In this document: one piece after another, positions 8,616 to 17,841 of the stretch | Layout of the letters: each line of letters opens with the position of its first letter | Numbering within the stretch: the first letter of the stretch is position 1 | Assembly: GCF_014838825.1 (NCBI RefSeq) | Contig: NZ_JACYMO010000002.1 | Location: 540,269-604,268, forward strand | DNA length: 64,000 bases | Direction: 5' to 3' | Source: Erwinia persicina | GTDB taxonomy: Bacteria > Pseudomonadota > Gammaproteobacteria > Enterobacterales > Enterobacteriaceae | Notes under the pieces: generated by a model | Told to the model about the DNA's origin: nothing | The model's input: the letters and a program-made list of their open reading frames with translations, nothing else | Database searches by the model: none | Position numbers and translations under genes: made by a program

Positions 8616-9641
8616 CTAACCGGAGTCCCTGACCTTGAGGGTAAAGCCGAGATCGATCACCAATTCGGCCGGTACCTGGCCCTCAATTTTATCGGCCAGC
8701 AGGGTCGCCGCCTCTTCGCCCATCTTCACCCGGTCAATCGCCACGGTGGTGATCGACGGCCGGTTCGCCGCCGCGAAAGCAAGGTCACCAAAACCAATGA
8801 CGGCCAGCCTCGCGGGGACGGCCAGTCCGCACGCCTCCGCTTCCATGATCACCCCCTGGGCCAGGGTATCTGAGCTGCAGATAATGGCGTCAAACCGTTC
8901 TCCCCGCGCCAGCAGCTGGCGCATGCCCTGCCTTCCGGCATCAAGTGAGGTCGGCACCGGCGCATTGACGCCGCGTATGCGGCAACCCGGCTGTCCCTGC
9001 ATCACATCAGAGAGTCCCTTACGCCGCTGCAGGGCACGCCGATCGCTCGCCCAGACCAGCCCGAGATTGAGATAACCTTTTTGCAGGCAGTAGTGCCCCA
9101 ACTGCGTGCCAATCTTCTCATGAGAGAAGCCCACCAGCATATCCAGCGGTGTCGGGGTCAGATCCCATATCTCCACCACTGGCAGGCCAATATTCAAAAT
9201 GGTTTTTCTCAGCTCGGGGCTGTGATGAATGCCGGTCAGCACTATGCCGTCGGGGCGGCGCGAGAGGATAGTCGCGACAATGGAGGCTTCATTATCGGCA
9301 GAATAGCCGGTGATGCAGAGCAGCATATGGTAGCCACGCTGCGCCAGCCGGTCCCCCAGCGCCTGCACGGTGTCGACGAACATACTGTTATTAATCTGCG
9401 GCACCACTACGGCGATCAGGCGGCTGCGCTTTGATGCCAGCCCCCCCGCCAGCATATTCGGGATATAGCCGGTGGCCTGTATGGCCTCCATCACCCGGGC
9501 CACGGTTGCCGGGCGCACCACCTGCGGCTTATTAATTGCCCGGCTGACGGTCATCGGAGAGAGCCCGGCCACCCGCGCGACATCCTCCAGCGTTGGATTT
9601 TTACTGACGGCGGCCCCACGTCCCTCATCATGATTTTGCAT
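8616..9641 (-). CDS. LacI/GalR-family transcriptional regulator (GntR-like)
   Basis: This 341-residue repressor has an N-terminal helix-turn-helix (PTLEDVARVAGLSPMTVSRA, about residues 17-36) and the hinge GYIPNMLAGGLASKRS. A periplasmic-binding-protein-like effector domain follows (IAVVVPQINNSMF onward). The text resembles gluconate regulator GntR, and the gene lies directly upstream of the sugar-acid dehydrogenase operon on the same strand. Control of that operon is likely but inferred. The start could also be the internal SKNPTLEDV region, but no better ATG is present. Confidence 0.88.
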   Translation of the reverse strand: MQNHDEGRGAAVSKNPTLEDVARVAGLSPMTVSRAINKPQVVRPATVARVMEAIQATGYIPNMLAGGLASKRSRLIAVVVPQINNSMFVDTVQALGDRLAQRGYHMLLCITGYSADNEASIVATILSRRPDGIVLTGIHHSPELRKTILNIGLPVVEIWDLTPTPLDMLVGFSHEKIGTQLGHYCLQKGYLNLGLVWASDRRALQRRKGLSDVMQGQPGCRIRGVNAPVPTSLDAGRQGMRQLLARGERFDAIICSSDTLAQGVIMEAEACGLAVPARLAVIGFGDLAFAAANRPSITTVAIDRVKMGEEAATLLADKIEGQVPAELVIDLGFTLKVRDSG

Positions 9642-9806
9642 CGGCTTCCCGGCGGCTAAAATGTTTGCGCTATCATTTTCGCATAAAACCCTGCGGTGAA
9701 ACAGGGATCGGTGGCCGTGTCGGGCAGCACGATGAATATGTTACACTCAGCCGCGCACGGGAAGCTGACTTCCCGCTTTCCCTTACCCCACTGAGTGTGA
9801 AATGCC

Positions 9807-9905
9807 ATGAATAAAAGAGCGATTGCCCCTACCCTGATTTTTATTGCCGCGATGGCATTTCTGGTGTGGTTTATTGCCTCTGGCGCAGCGATGCCGGGTA
9901 GCTGA
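9807..9905 (+). CDS. YoaK-like small membrane protein (32 aa)
   Basis: The frame encodes 32 residues starting MNKRAIAPTLIFIAAMAFLV and ending GAAMPGS: a basic start, one membrane span, and a short Gly/Ala/Pro tail. As I remember it, E. coli YoaK (32 residues) has the same layout, FxxWF core and PG ending, so this is probably a homologue. A GAGTGTGAAATGCC leader gives only a weak ribosome-binding site. The role is unknown. Confidence 0.6.
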   Translation: MNKRAIAPTLIFIAAMAFLVWFIASGAAMPGS

Positions 9906-9907
9906 GA

Positions 9908-10549
9908 TCAGGACGCGGAAGGATCCAGGGCAACCTGTGAGCCGTCCGGCCGGTCGCGCATCTGTACGGCAAACAGCGCACGGGTGCGCATGGCATCCAC
10001 ACTGCGTACCGCATGAAGGTTATCCGGCACAAATTCCCCACCCAGAATAAACGGGATTTTCGGCAACAAACGGTAACCCGCAGGCAGTGCCCCGTGCTGA
10101 TCCTGCCAGTCCTGCGCCAGCGGATAACCGGTTAATACTGAATAGTCTTCAAGGATCAGGGCACTCCAGTGCTCAAGGCTTTCGGCCATCCAGCTAAACT
10201 CGCCGGTTTCCGGTTCGAAGCTGAACACGCCGCCCTGCCGCAGGCAAAACTGCACGCCAAAGATATCTTCCGCAAAGAACAGCGCGTCACGCGCCAGATC
10301 CTGGAAAGCCTCTATCCACAGCTCAGGCTGGTTCCACTGCTGCAGGCCGGGCTCATTTTCCACCGCCTGCCACGGAAAGATATGCAGGGCAGAGACAAAA
10401 CCATAGCAGCCGTTTTTCGCGGTCAGCAGTTGGCGAAGCTCTCCGACCAGCGCGGGATCTGCCGTCGTGATGATGGGCATATCCTGCGGGGTGGCTGCCA
10501 GGCTGTCACTACAGAGGGAGAGGAGTTTTTCAGTTGAGGTGGTCATCAT
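9908..10549 (-). CDS. SMI1/KNR4-family protein
   Basis: This 213-residue soluble protein contains the SUKH/SMI1 pattern: NGCYGFVSALHIFP near residue 45, ELWIEAFQDLARDALFFAEDIFGVQF near 80-105, and WMAESLEHWSALILEDYSVLTG. SUKH proteins often act as immunity proteins against contact-dependent or type VI toxins, or as regulators. No toxin gene is next to it, so it may be an orphan. It converges on the YoaK-like gene with only 2 bases between the stops. An ATG at 10546 is an equally good start. Confidence 0.75.
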   Translation of the reverse strand: MMTTSTEKLLSLCSDSLAATPQDMPIITTADPALVGELRQLLTAKNGCYGFVSALHIFPWQAVENEPGLQQWNQPELWIEAFQDLARDALFFAEDIFGVQFCLRQGGVFSFEPETGEFSWMAESLEHWSALILEDYSVLTGYPLAQDWQDQHGALPAGYRLLPKIPFILGGEFVPDNLHAVRSVDAMRTRALFAVQMRDRPDGSQVALDPSAS

Positions 10550-10633
10550 ACGGCCCTGGAATATTGACGGTTAACGGGGATTAGCCGCTAAGGTTAACAT
10601 CAACAACAGGCCTGGGGAAAACGCTCGACGGGT

Positions 10634-10789
10634 TTAGTTTTGTGCTGTGCTCGCGGGACGACAAACCATCTGGGCTTTACAGAAAATGCAGTTGGCACCA
10701 TGGGGATTTTTAGCGGTGATACTGAAAGGCGAAAAGCGGAACTGGCAGCCGTGACAAGACGGACACTGATATTTAATATTTTGGATAAT
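10634..10789 (-). CDS. YmcF-like cold-shock zinc-ribbon protein, apparent ATT start
   Basis: The product contains two CxxC pairs (YQCPSCHG and CIFCKAQM) around FRFSPFSITAKNPHGANCIF. This strongly recalls the E. coli YmcF/YnfQ cold-shock proteins. Those are, as I remember them, 62-residue-class proteins starting MTQHLHFRCPCC, and they were reported to use non-AUG start codons. Here the codon in the matching place is ATT (10789-10787), with a TAGGT element a few bases upstream, giving a 51-residue protein. The only alternative is a GTG at 10846, which would add 19 unrelated residues. No csp gene is adjacent. Confidence 0.65.
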   Translation of the reverse strand: MIQNIKYQCPSCHGCQFRFSPFSITAKNPHGANCIFCKAQMVCRPASTAQN

Positions 10790-10851
10790 AGACCTACATA
10801 TTTTTATTTTAAGAGAAAATTTGGTAATGAGCGTTGAAGTTAACACAGTTT

Positions 10852-11793
10852 TTACATTCCGTCTGTTTTATCTTCGCGATGCAGCAAATCCTGATACAGC
10901 GTGCTTAAGGCTCCCCCCACCAAAAACTGCTGCCTGATCCACTGCGTGACCTGACCGCTGGCCGGTTCCCGGGTGACCAGCAGCAGCCGGGATGCCGGTC
11001 GGGGATTCCTGACCTCCCGCGTTACCAGCGCGTCGCCCGCTTCCCTGACAAGGTAGTCCGGCAAAAATCCGATCCCTTCCCCCAGAATCTGACACTGACA
11101 TTTCGTCTGGAAGTCCGGCACCAGAATAACCTCCTGCCCGTGGAGCAGCCAGCCAATACGCTGATTCAGGGTAAGGGCCGTGTCCGCGACCATAATATTG
11201 GTAAAGCGCCGCAGTGCGTTTTCGCCAATCGGCTGCGGCAGCACCGCCAGTGGATGATCGGGCGCAATCGCGAACTGCCAGTGTACGCTGCCTATGTCGG
11301 CACACGTAATGCTGCCACCCTGCGGCGGGCTGTCCGGCGCGCCGATAGCGATGGTCGCCTGGTGATGGATAAAAGCATCCCAGACGCCATTGTAAACCTC
11401 ATGAGTGACGGTCACCTGACAGGTGGGAAAGGCCTTTTTCAACAGCTGTAGCAGGCGCGCAGTGTGGCGGGGCGTAAACAGCAGATGATTGATGCAGATA
11501 CGTACCCGCGACTCCACGCCCCGGGCAATGGCATCCACTCCCTGTTTTATTGCCCCAAAATCCGCCAGCAGCGCCAGCGCTTTTTGGTGAAAATAGTGGC
11601 CTGACTCCGTCAGCTCAACGCGGCGGGCGTGGCGTATAAAAAGCGACACCGCCAGACCGGACTCCATGCGCTTAATGGCGTAGCTGATGGCAGAGGTGGT
11701 CACGCCCAGCTCAATAGCGGCCTGGCTGAAACTGTGGCAGCGCACAACCGCCGTGAATACCTGCAAATTTTCTTCGTTAAATATCGAGTTCAC
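10852..11793 (-). CDS. LysR-family transcriptional regulator
   Basis: This 313-residue regulator has an N-terminal winged helix (ENLQVFTAVVRCHSFSQAA, TTSAISYAIKRMESGL). A long linker helix and an effector-binding domain follow (RVRICINHLLFTPRHTARLL onward). The start is a GTG at 11793 with an excellent GGAGGAAA site 7 bases upstream. It is divergent from the ankyrin/amidohydrolase pair across about 145 bases, the usual layout for a LysR regulator and its target. The inducer is unknown. Confidence 0.88.
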   Translation of the reverse strand: MNSIFNEENLQVFTAVVRCHSFSQAAIELGVTTSAISYAIKRMESGLAVSLFIRHARRVELTESGHYFHQKALALLADFGAIKQGVDAIARGVESRVRICINHLLFTPRHTARLLQLLKKAFPTCQVTVTHEVYNGVWDAFIHHQATIAIGAPDSPPQGGSITCADIGSVHWQFAIAPDHPLAVLPQPIGENALRRFTNIMVADTALTLNQRIGWLLHGQEVILVPDFQTKCQCQILGEGIGFLPDYLVREAGDALVTREVRNPRPASRLLLVTREPASGQVTQWIRQQFLVGGALSTLYQDLLHREDKTDGM

Positions 11794-11937
11794 GCGGCGT
11801 TTCCTCCTTCACTCTGCGTTGATTATTATTCAACAATAACCCCATCTGGTGTGAATTATTTTTAAACGGATACCTCCGGGTTTTACAGGCTGTTATTGTC
11901 TTACGATGGATTATCACTCGCCTGTCAGGGAAAATTT

Positions 11938-12579
11938 ATGCCCTCTGCTCACGCTTATTCGCCCTCTGCCGCCCGCGCGCTGCAGGAACACTTTCTTGAT
12001 GCCGCCCGTCAGGGTGACCTGGCTGCCCTGCAGGCATGCCATGCCCAGGGCGTCGACCTCAACACCATGACCGTGCAGCGCACCAGCGCGATAACACTGG
12101 CGGCACAGCTTCAGCACTATGACTGTGTGGCCTGGCTAATGCGCGCCGGAGCAGATATAAATCAGCAGGATAATACCTGCCTGAACCCGTTTCTTATCGC
12201 CTGTCTGAATAACGATCTCCGGCTGCTACGGCTGCTGCTGCCCGCCTCGCCCGACCTGAACTGCCTGACCCGCTTTGGCGGCGTCGGCCTGACGCCAGCC
12301 AGTGAGAAAGGCCACGTGGAAATCGTCCGCGAACTGCTGACCCACACCGCTATCAACGTGAATCACACCAATTTTCTCGGCTGGACGCCGCTGCTCGAAG
12401 CCATCGTGCTTAACGACGGCGGCCGCGACCAGCAGGTGATTGTTCAGCTGTTGCTGGATAACGGTGCCAGCCCGCATCTGACCGATAAATACGGTAAAAC
12501 CCCGTTACAGCTGGCGCGTTCGCTCGGCTATGACGCGATTGCCACACAGCTTATTCACGCAGGAGCCCGCGATGACTAA
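11938..12579 (+). CDS. Ankyrin-repeat protein
   Basis: The 213-residue product starts MPSAHAYSPSAARALQEHF and contains four to five ankyrin repeats from about residue 20 (DLAALQACHAQGVDLNT; YDCVAWLMRAGADINQQD; GHVEIVRELLTHTAINV; QVIVQLLLDNGASPHLTD). I chose the ATG at 11938 because an AGGGAA site lies 6 bases upstream. An earlier in-frame ATG at 11896 lacks one. No signal peptide is visible. Its stop overlaps the start of the amidohydrolase gene, so the two are translationally coupled. Such proteins usually mediate protein contacts. Confidence 0.85.
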   Translation: MPSAHAYSPSAARALQEHFLDAARQGDLAALQACHAQGVDLNTMTVQRTSAITLAAQLQHYDCVAWLMRAGADINQQDNTCLNPFLIACLNNDLRLLRLLLPASPDLNCLTRFGGVGLTPASEKGHVEIVRELLTHTAINVNHTNFLGWTPLLEAIVLNDGGRDQQVIVQLLLDNGASPHLTDKYGKTPLQLARSLGYDAIATQLIHAGARDD

Positions 12580-13966
12580 TTCCGACCCGCAACGCCGTAC
12601 CTTCCTCAGCCACGGCAGCAAACTGCTCGGTGCCTGCGTCCTGCTGGGCGCTGGCAGCCCGCTGGCCGTGGCCGTGGCCGCAGGCAGTCACTCCCCTTTC
12701 AGGCAGGAAAAGACGATGTCGACCCTCAGCGCCCGCCATTACTATCTGGATAACGTGCTGCTGGAAACCGGCTTTGACTATCAGGACGGGGTCGCCGTTG
12801 CGACCCGGACGGCACTGCACTGTCTGGAGATCAACGACGGCAAAATCGTCGCCCTGCGCGCCGGCAACCAGCGGCCGGATAGCAGCCTGCCGCACGCTGA
12901 TGCCGGAGGAAAACTGCTGCTGCCCGCCATGCGTGACATGCACATTCATCTGGATAAGACTTTCTACGGTGGCCCGTGGCGCGTGCAGTCCCGCCCGGCG
13001 GGCACCACCATTAAGCAGATGATCGCGCTGGAACATCAGCTACTGCCAGAGCTGGCACCGCATACCCGGGAGCGGGCCAATAAGCTAATCGATCTGGTAC
13101 AGTCGAAAGGCTCCAGCGTGGCCCGCAGCCACTGCAATATTGAACCCGTTTCCGGTCTGAAGAATCTGGAAAATCTGATGGCGGTGCTGGAGCAGCGCCG
13201 CAGTGGCTTCAGCTGTGAGATCGTCGCCTTCCCGCAGCATGGCCTGCTGCTGTCAAAATCTGAACCGCTGATGCGTGAAGCCATGCAGGCGGGTGCCCAC
13301 TACGTCGGCGGGCTCGATCCCACCAGCGTGGACGGCAATATGGAAAAATCCCTCGATACGATGTTCCAGATCGCCGTTGACTATAACAAGGGCGTGGATA
13401 TCCATCTGCACGAAACCACCCCGGCGGGCGTCGCTGCTATCGATTATATGATTGACCGGGTGGAGCAGACCCCGCAGCTGAAGGGAAAACTCACTATCAG
13501 CCATGCGTTTGCTCTGGCCACGCTCACTCCGCAGCAGGTGGCAGAAACCGCGCAGCGCATGGCGGCACAGCAGATCAGCATCGCCTCGACGGTGCCGATT
13601 GGCACGCTGCATATGCCCCTGAAGCAGCTTCAGGATAACGGGGTTATGGTGATGACCGGCACCGACAGCGTCATTGACCACTGGTCGCCGTATGGCCTCG
13701 GCGATATGCTGGAGAAAGCCAACCTGTACGCTCAGCTGTATGCGCGTCCGGGGGAACTTCCGCTGTCGCGGGCGCTGGCTATCGCCACCGGTAACCGCCT
13801 GCCGCTTAACGAGCGCGGCGAGCGCGTCTGGCCCATGGAGCAGGATGAAGCCAGCTTTGTGCTGGTTGATGCCTCCTGCTCGGCGGAGGCCGTGGCGCGT
13901 ATCTCGCCGCGCACCGCCACCTTCCATCGCGGAAACCTCGTCTGGGATGCGCTTAACAGGGCGTAA
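12572..13966 (+). CDS. Exported amidohydrolase, cytosine deaminase-like
   Basis: From the ATG at 12572 (AGGAG site 6 bases upstream, overlapping the ankyrin stop) the 464-residue protein begins with a Tat-like signal (PQRRTFLSHGSKLLG). The catalytic layout of metal-dependent amidohydrolases is visible: HIHLDKTF near residue 130, a second metal site in DIHLHETT, SHAFALA, and the catalytic Asp in GTDSVIDHW. These place it with cytosine deaminase/isoamelide-type enzymes. Export would make it periplasmic. The substrate is unknown. The divergent LysR gene is the likely regulator. Confidence 0.85.
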   Translation: MTNSDPQRRTFLSHGSKLLGACVLLGAGSPLAVAVAAGSHSPFRQEKTMSTLSARHYYLDNVLLETGFDYQDGVAVATRTALHCLEINDGKIVALRAGNQRPDSSLPHADAGGKLLLPAMRDMHIHLDKTFYGGPWRVQSRPAGTTIKQMIALEHQLLPELAPHTRERANKLIDLVQSKGSSVARSHCNIEPVSGLKNLENLMAVLEQRRSGFSCEIVAFPQHGLLLSKSEPLMREAMQAGAHYVGGLDPTSVDGNMEKSLDTMFQIAVDYNKGVDIHLHETTPAGVAAIDYMIDRVEQTPQLKGKLTISHAFALATLTPQQVAETAQRMAAQQISIASTVPIGTLHMPLKQLQDNGVMVMTGTDSVIDHWSPYGLGDMLEKANLYAQLYARPGELPLSRALAIATGNRLPLNERGERVWPMEQDEASFVLVDASCSAEAVARISPRTATFHRGNLVWDALNRA

Positions 13967-14055
13967 TCCGCTGGCAGACAAAAGTTTACACGCGTAACCA
14001 TTGTCAAACGCGGCTGTCTGGTTAAGATAGTCGCACTTAATGAATGGGGCGGGTG

Positions 14056-14415
14056 ATGACAACTCGGCAACGCAAAGCAACGGGCTTTCTGATCCTCGCC
14101 TGTCTGGTCATACTGATCTGTATGGCACAGCGCGTGGCGAGCCTGCACGTCCTGTCCCCGCCATCCGTGACGGCCAGTCTCAGCGTTATCTCCCCGGACA
14201 GCGATGAAAGCGCCCCGCTGACCCCCTGTGAGGTAAGCGCCAAAACCCTGCTGGTGGTCCCTCCCCTGCTGTTCGACGGTGCCGTTCCTGCGCCCAGTCT
14301 CCTGCTGGCGGTATTAGCGCTGCTGTGCACGCTGCCATTCAGGTTTCCCCCGGTACGTGCCCGTCGCGCACCGCTGTTACGCATCCATCTGATCAACTGC
14401 AATTTCCGCGAATGA
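14056..14415 (+). CDS. scsA: ScsA, suppressor of copper sensitivity, first gene of the scs operon
   Basis: This 119-residue membrane protein has a hydrophobic segment near the N-terminus (KATGFLILACLVILICMAQR) and a second one near residues 75-95. Its size, layout and position directly upstream of scsB match Salmonella ScsA. I chose the ATG at 14056, though the upstream frame stays open to 14044. The molecular role is poorly known; the operon as a whole confers copper tolerance. Confidence 0.75.
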   Translation: MTTRQRKATGFLILACLVILICMAQRVASLHVLSPPSVTASLSVISPDSDESAPLTPCEVSAKTLLVVPPLLFDGAVPAPSLLLAVLALLCTLPFRFPPVRARRAPLLRIHLINCNFRE

Positions 14416-14462
14416 CAGACCGCTTCCCCCGGTTCTGACTTTTTCATTTACGGAGAAATACC

Positions 14463-16493
14463 ATGTTTACGCTTATCAGGGGCCTTGTCCTCCTGCTGCT
14501 GTTCTGGCTGCCTGCGCTTCAGGCGGCCGACAGCGGCTGGCTGCAAAACCCTCAAAACAGTCACGCGGAGGTGCGCCTGCGTACCGATGCCTCACAGCCC
14601 GACCGCACACGACTGCTGCTGGATATTCGCCTGCAGGACGGCTGGAAAACCTACTGGCGTTCGCCGGGAGAAGGGGGCATCGCTCCCGCCATTCGCTGGC
14701 AGGACGGCATCACCAGAGCACACTGGTTCTGGCCGGTTCCACAACGCTTTGACGTCGCCGGGATCAGCACTCAGGGCTATCATCAGCAGGTATCCCTGCC
14801 GATTGAACTGCCTGCCCCGGCCCCCGCTTACCTTGCCGGGACGCTGACACTATCGACCTGCAGTCACGTCTGCATCCTCACGGATTACCCGTTCAGCCTG
14901 AAGATGTCTGCATCCGCAGACCCGGCATTCAACCATGACTATGCCCGGGCAATGGGCACAGTGCCGATTGAACACGGCCTGACGGATCGTATTACCGCCG
15001 GTTACCGGCAGGGTGAACTGCAGATTGTGGCCGACCGTCAGAATGGCTGGCAGCAGCCGGCGCTGTTCCTTGACGGGCTTGCCGGCAGCAGTTTCGGCGA
15101 ACCACGTTTTACCCTGAACGGATCTCAGCTGGTCGCCCGCGTGCCGGTCAGCGATGAGTGGGGCGACAACGCGCCGGACCTCAGGGGTAAAATCCTGTCG
15201 CTGGTGCTGGCGGACGGCGGTCTGGCGCAGCAAGTCAGCCTGCCGGTGGAAGCCAGTACAACGCCACCTGCGGCAACCCTGCCGCTGTGGCAGATGCTGC
15301 TGATGGCGCTGGCCGGGGGCTTTATTCTCAACCTGATGCCCTGTGTGCTGCCGGTACTGGGCATGAAGCTGGGCAGTATTATCACCGCCCCTCAGCGCGA
15401 CCGCCGCAGCGTGCGGCTACAGTTCCTCGCCTCCAGCGCCGGCATTGTCGCCTCATTCATGGCGCTGGCGCTGCTGATGACGGCGCTGCGCCTGACGGAT
15501 CGCGCCCTCGGCTGGGGCATCCAGTTCCAGAACCCGTGGTTTATCGGCTTTATGGTGCTGGTGACGCTGCTGTTCAGCGCCAGCCTGTTCGGCCTGTTCC
15601 ACCTGCGTCTGCCCTCCGCGTTCAATACCCGACTGGCCACCCGGTCAGGGCACGGACTGAGTGGACATTTCTGGCAGGGTGCATTTGCCACTCTGCTGGC
15701 CACGCCCTGCTCTGCCCCGCTTCTTGGCACGGCGGTGGCCTTTGCGCTGGCCGCCCCGCTGCCGCTGCTGTGGGTGATGTTTGTTGCGCTTGGCACTGGC
15801 ATGAGCCTGCCCTGGCTGCTGATCGCAGCCTGGCCCGCACTGGCACTGAAGTTACCGCGCCCCGGCCGCTGGATGAACGTGCTGCGCATCCTGCTGGGCT
15901 TACTGATGCTGGCCTCCTGTTTCTGGCTGGTTAGCCTGCTGGTCAGTCATATTGGTGCTACCGCCGCGCTGACTGTGGCTGCCGTTATCGCGCTGATACT
16001 GCTGGCCAGCCTGGTAAAACAGTGTGGTATCAAACTCGCAGCGATGGTCACCGCACTCCTGCTGGTGTGTGCGGGCGGCGTACTGCTGACCGGTGTCCTG
16101 AGTAACACTCCGGGTAAAAGGGCGTTGCAGGATCGCGTTAACTGGCAACCCTTGTCAGAACAGGCCATCCGCCAGGCGCTGGACGCCAATAAGCGGGTAT
16201 TTATCGACGTTACTGCCGACTGGTGTGTGACCTGTAAAGCCAACAAATACAACGTACTGCTGCGGGAAGATGTGCAGCAGGCGCTGCTGGCTGACGATGT
16301 GGTGCCCCTGCGCGGTGACTGGAGCCGGCCTTCCGAAACCATCACCCATTTTCTGCAACAGCGCGGCAGCGTGGCCGTGCCGTTTAATCAAATTTATGGA
16401 CCGGGTGCTCCCCGGGGCGTGGTGCTCTCGCCGCTGCTTGACCGGACTACCCTGCTGAAAACCCTGAATGATGCCAAAGGAACTGAACAATGA
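14463..16493 (+). CDS. scsB: ScsB, DsbD-like membrane thiol reductase
   Basis: This 676-residue protein has a signal peptide (first 21 residues), a periplasmic DsbD-alpha-like domain and about eight membrane spans (from LPLWQMLLMALAGG near 278 to about 560). It ends in a thioredoxin-like domain with the redox motif DWCVTCKANK. Further cysteine pairs sit in NLMPCVLPVLG and TPCSAPLLG. It carries electrons from cytoplasmic thioredoxin to periplasmic partners, here ScsC and probably ScsD. Its stop overlaps the scsC start by 4 bases. Confidence 0.95.
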   Translation: MFTLIRGLVLLLLFWLPALQAADSGWLQNPQNSHAEVRLRTDASQPDRTRLLLDIRLQDGWKTYWRSPGEGGIAPAIRWQDGITRAHWFWPVPQRFDVAGISTQGYHQQVSLPIELPAPAPAYLAGTLTLSTCSHVCILTDYPFSLKMSASADPAFNHDYARAMGTVPIEHGLTDRITAGYRQGELQIVADRQNGWQQPALFLDGLAGSSFGEPRFTLNGSQLVARVPVSDEWGDNAPDLRGKILSLVLADGGLAQQVSLPVEASTTPPAATLPLWQMLLMALAGGFILNLMPCVLPVLGMKLGSIITAPQRDRRSVRLQFLASSAGIVASFMALALLMTALRLTDRALGWGIQFQNPWFIGFMVLVTLLFSASLFGLFHLRLPSAFNTRLATRSGHGLSGHFWQGAFATLLATPCSAPLLGTAVAFALAAPLPLLWVMFVALGTGMSLPWLLIAAWPALALKLPRPGRWMNVLRILLGLLMLASCFWLVSLLVSHIGATAALTVAAVIALILLASLVKQCGIKLAAMVTALLLVCAGGVLLTGVLSNTPGKRALQDRVNWQPLSEQAIRQALDANKRVFIDVTADWCVTCKANKYNVLLREDVQQALLADDVVPLRGDWSRPSETITHFLQQRGSVAVPFNQIYGPGAPRGVVLSPLLDRTTLLKTLNDAKGTEQ

Positions 16494-17209
16494 AAAAATC
16501 CCTGATCGCTCTGCTACTGGTTGCCACCCCGCTGTGGGCCGCCGCGCCCTTCACCCCGGAACAGGAGGCGCGTATTCAGCAGATGATCCGCGAAACGCTG
16601 GTGCAAAATCCGCAGATCCTGGCGGAAGCCGCCGATGCTTACGATAAGCAGGCGCTGAAACAGCAGGCCGACGTCACCGGCCAGGTGATCGCACAGAACC
16701 GCGCCGCACTGTATGAAGATGCCGGTTCGCCCCGCCTGGGGGCAAAAGACGCGAAGCTGACGCTGGTGGCGTTCACTGATTACAACTGCCCGTACTGTAA
16801 GCAGTTCGATGGGCTGCTGGAAAAGCTTGTGCAACAGTACCCGGACGTTGCCGTGGTGATTAAACCCCTGCCGTACCGTTCGGAAAGCTCGCTGACCGCC
16901 GCCCGTGAGGTACTGACGCTGTGGCGGCAGCAGCCGGATCGCTGGCTGGCACTCCATCAGCGGCTGATGGCGAAAAAAGGCTACCACGACGACGCCAGCA
17001 TCAAAGCAGCGGAACAGAAGCTGAACATCACTCTGGCGCAGCCGGACAGGCAGAGCCTGGAGACAGTCAACACCAATCTTAAACTGGCGCAGCACCTGGG
17101 CATTGAGGGTACACCGGCCACGCTGATTGGCAACCGCCTGCTGCCCGGTGCGGTCTCCTATGAGCAGCTGGAAAGTCTGGTGAAACAGCAGCTGGCGCAG
17201 ACGCCATGA
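16490..17209 (+). CDS. scsC: ScsC, periplasmic DsbA/DsbG-like protein disulfide enzyme
   Basis: The 239-residue product has a signal peptide ending at AAA and an N-terminal helical oligomerisation segment (FTPEQEARIQQMIRETL). Its thioredoxin fold carries the CPYC motif in FTDYNCPYCKQFD and the cis-proline region IEGTPATLIGNR. In Salmonella and Proteus, ScsC is a copper-resisting disulfide shuffling or reducing protein kept active by ScsB. Overlapping start and stop codons tie it to scsB and scsD. Confidence 0.95.
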   Translation: MKKSLIALLLVATPLWAAAPFTPEQEARIQQMIRETLVQNPQILAEAADAYDKQALKQQADVTGQVIAQNRAALYEDAGSPRLGAKDAKLTLVAFTDYNCPYCKQFDGLLEKLVQQYPDVAVVIKPLPYRSESSLTAAREVLTLWRQQPDRWLALHQRLMAKKGYHDDASIKAAEQKLNITLAQPDRQSLETVNTNLKLAQHLGIEGTPATLIGNRLLPGAVSYEQLESLVKQQLAQTP

Positions 17210-17706
17210 GCCGTATGAAGCGCTGGACGCGCGATCTGCTGCTGCTGGCGCTGCTGATGGCCGGGCTGATGTGGGTGATGGACCAGTGGCGCGCGCCACA
17301 GGCCCCGCTGGCCTTTGCTGATCAGCCACTCCATACCCTTGACGGGCAGGAGGTTACGCTGAACACTCTGAGTCAGGATCGCCCTTTGCTGGTCTATTTC
17401 TGGGCCAGCTGGTGCGGTATCTGCCGCTTTACCACGCCGGTAGTGGCCGGGATGGCGCAGGACGGCAGCAACGTGATCGGCATTGCGCTCCGCTCCGGGG
17501 ATGATGAAAACGTCCAGCGATATTTGCAGGTGAAGCAGTATCAGATGCCGCTGGTTAACGACCCGGAAGGCCGCCTGTCTGCTCACTGGCAGGTGAACGT
17601 CACGCCAACCCTGGTGATCATTGATAAAGGCCGGGTGGTGAGCACCACCACCGGCTTTACCAGCGGCTGGGGCATGAAGCTCAGGCTGTGGTGGGCAGGC
17701 CGATAA
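17206..17706 (+). CDS. scsD: ScsD, membrane-anchored thioredoxin-like protein
   Basis: This 166-residue protein has one N-terminal membrane anchor (DLLLLALLMAGLMWVMDQW) and a TlpA/ResA-like thioredoxin domain. The active site is FWASWCGICRF and the cis-proline is in VNVTPTLVIID. It is the last gene of scsABCD, overlapping scsC by 4 bases, and is followed by a strong terminator. It is probably a periplasm-facing reductase fed by ScsB. Confidence 0.92.
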   Translation: MSRMKRWTRDLLLLALLMAGLMWVMDQWRAPQAPLAFADQPLHTLDGQEVTLNTLSQDRPLLVYFWASWCGICRFTTPVVAGMAQDGSNVIGIALRSGDDENVQRYLQVKQYQMPLVNDPEGRLSAHWQVNVTPTLVIIDKGRVVSTTTGFTSGWGMKLRLWWAGR

Positions 17707-17748
17707 CCCTCAGAGTGGAGGGAGAGATCCTCCCCCCTCTCCCCATCA

Positions 17749-17782
17749 GGCACCGGGCGATCGGGCGCGGTGCCCTCTTTTT
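17749..17782 (+). terminator. Rho-independent terminator of scsABCD
   Basis: GGCACCG and CGGTGCC form the stem of a GC-rich hairpin followed by CTCTTTTT, 43 bases past the scsD stop. Confidence 0.85.
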
Positions 17783-17841
17783 GCTATGCTTTTGCGTAAG
17801 ATCATCCTACTGACCCCCGCTGACATAAGGCAGACCCCATC

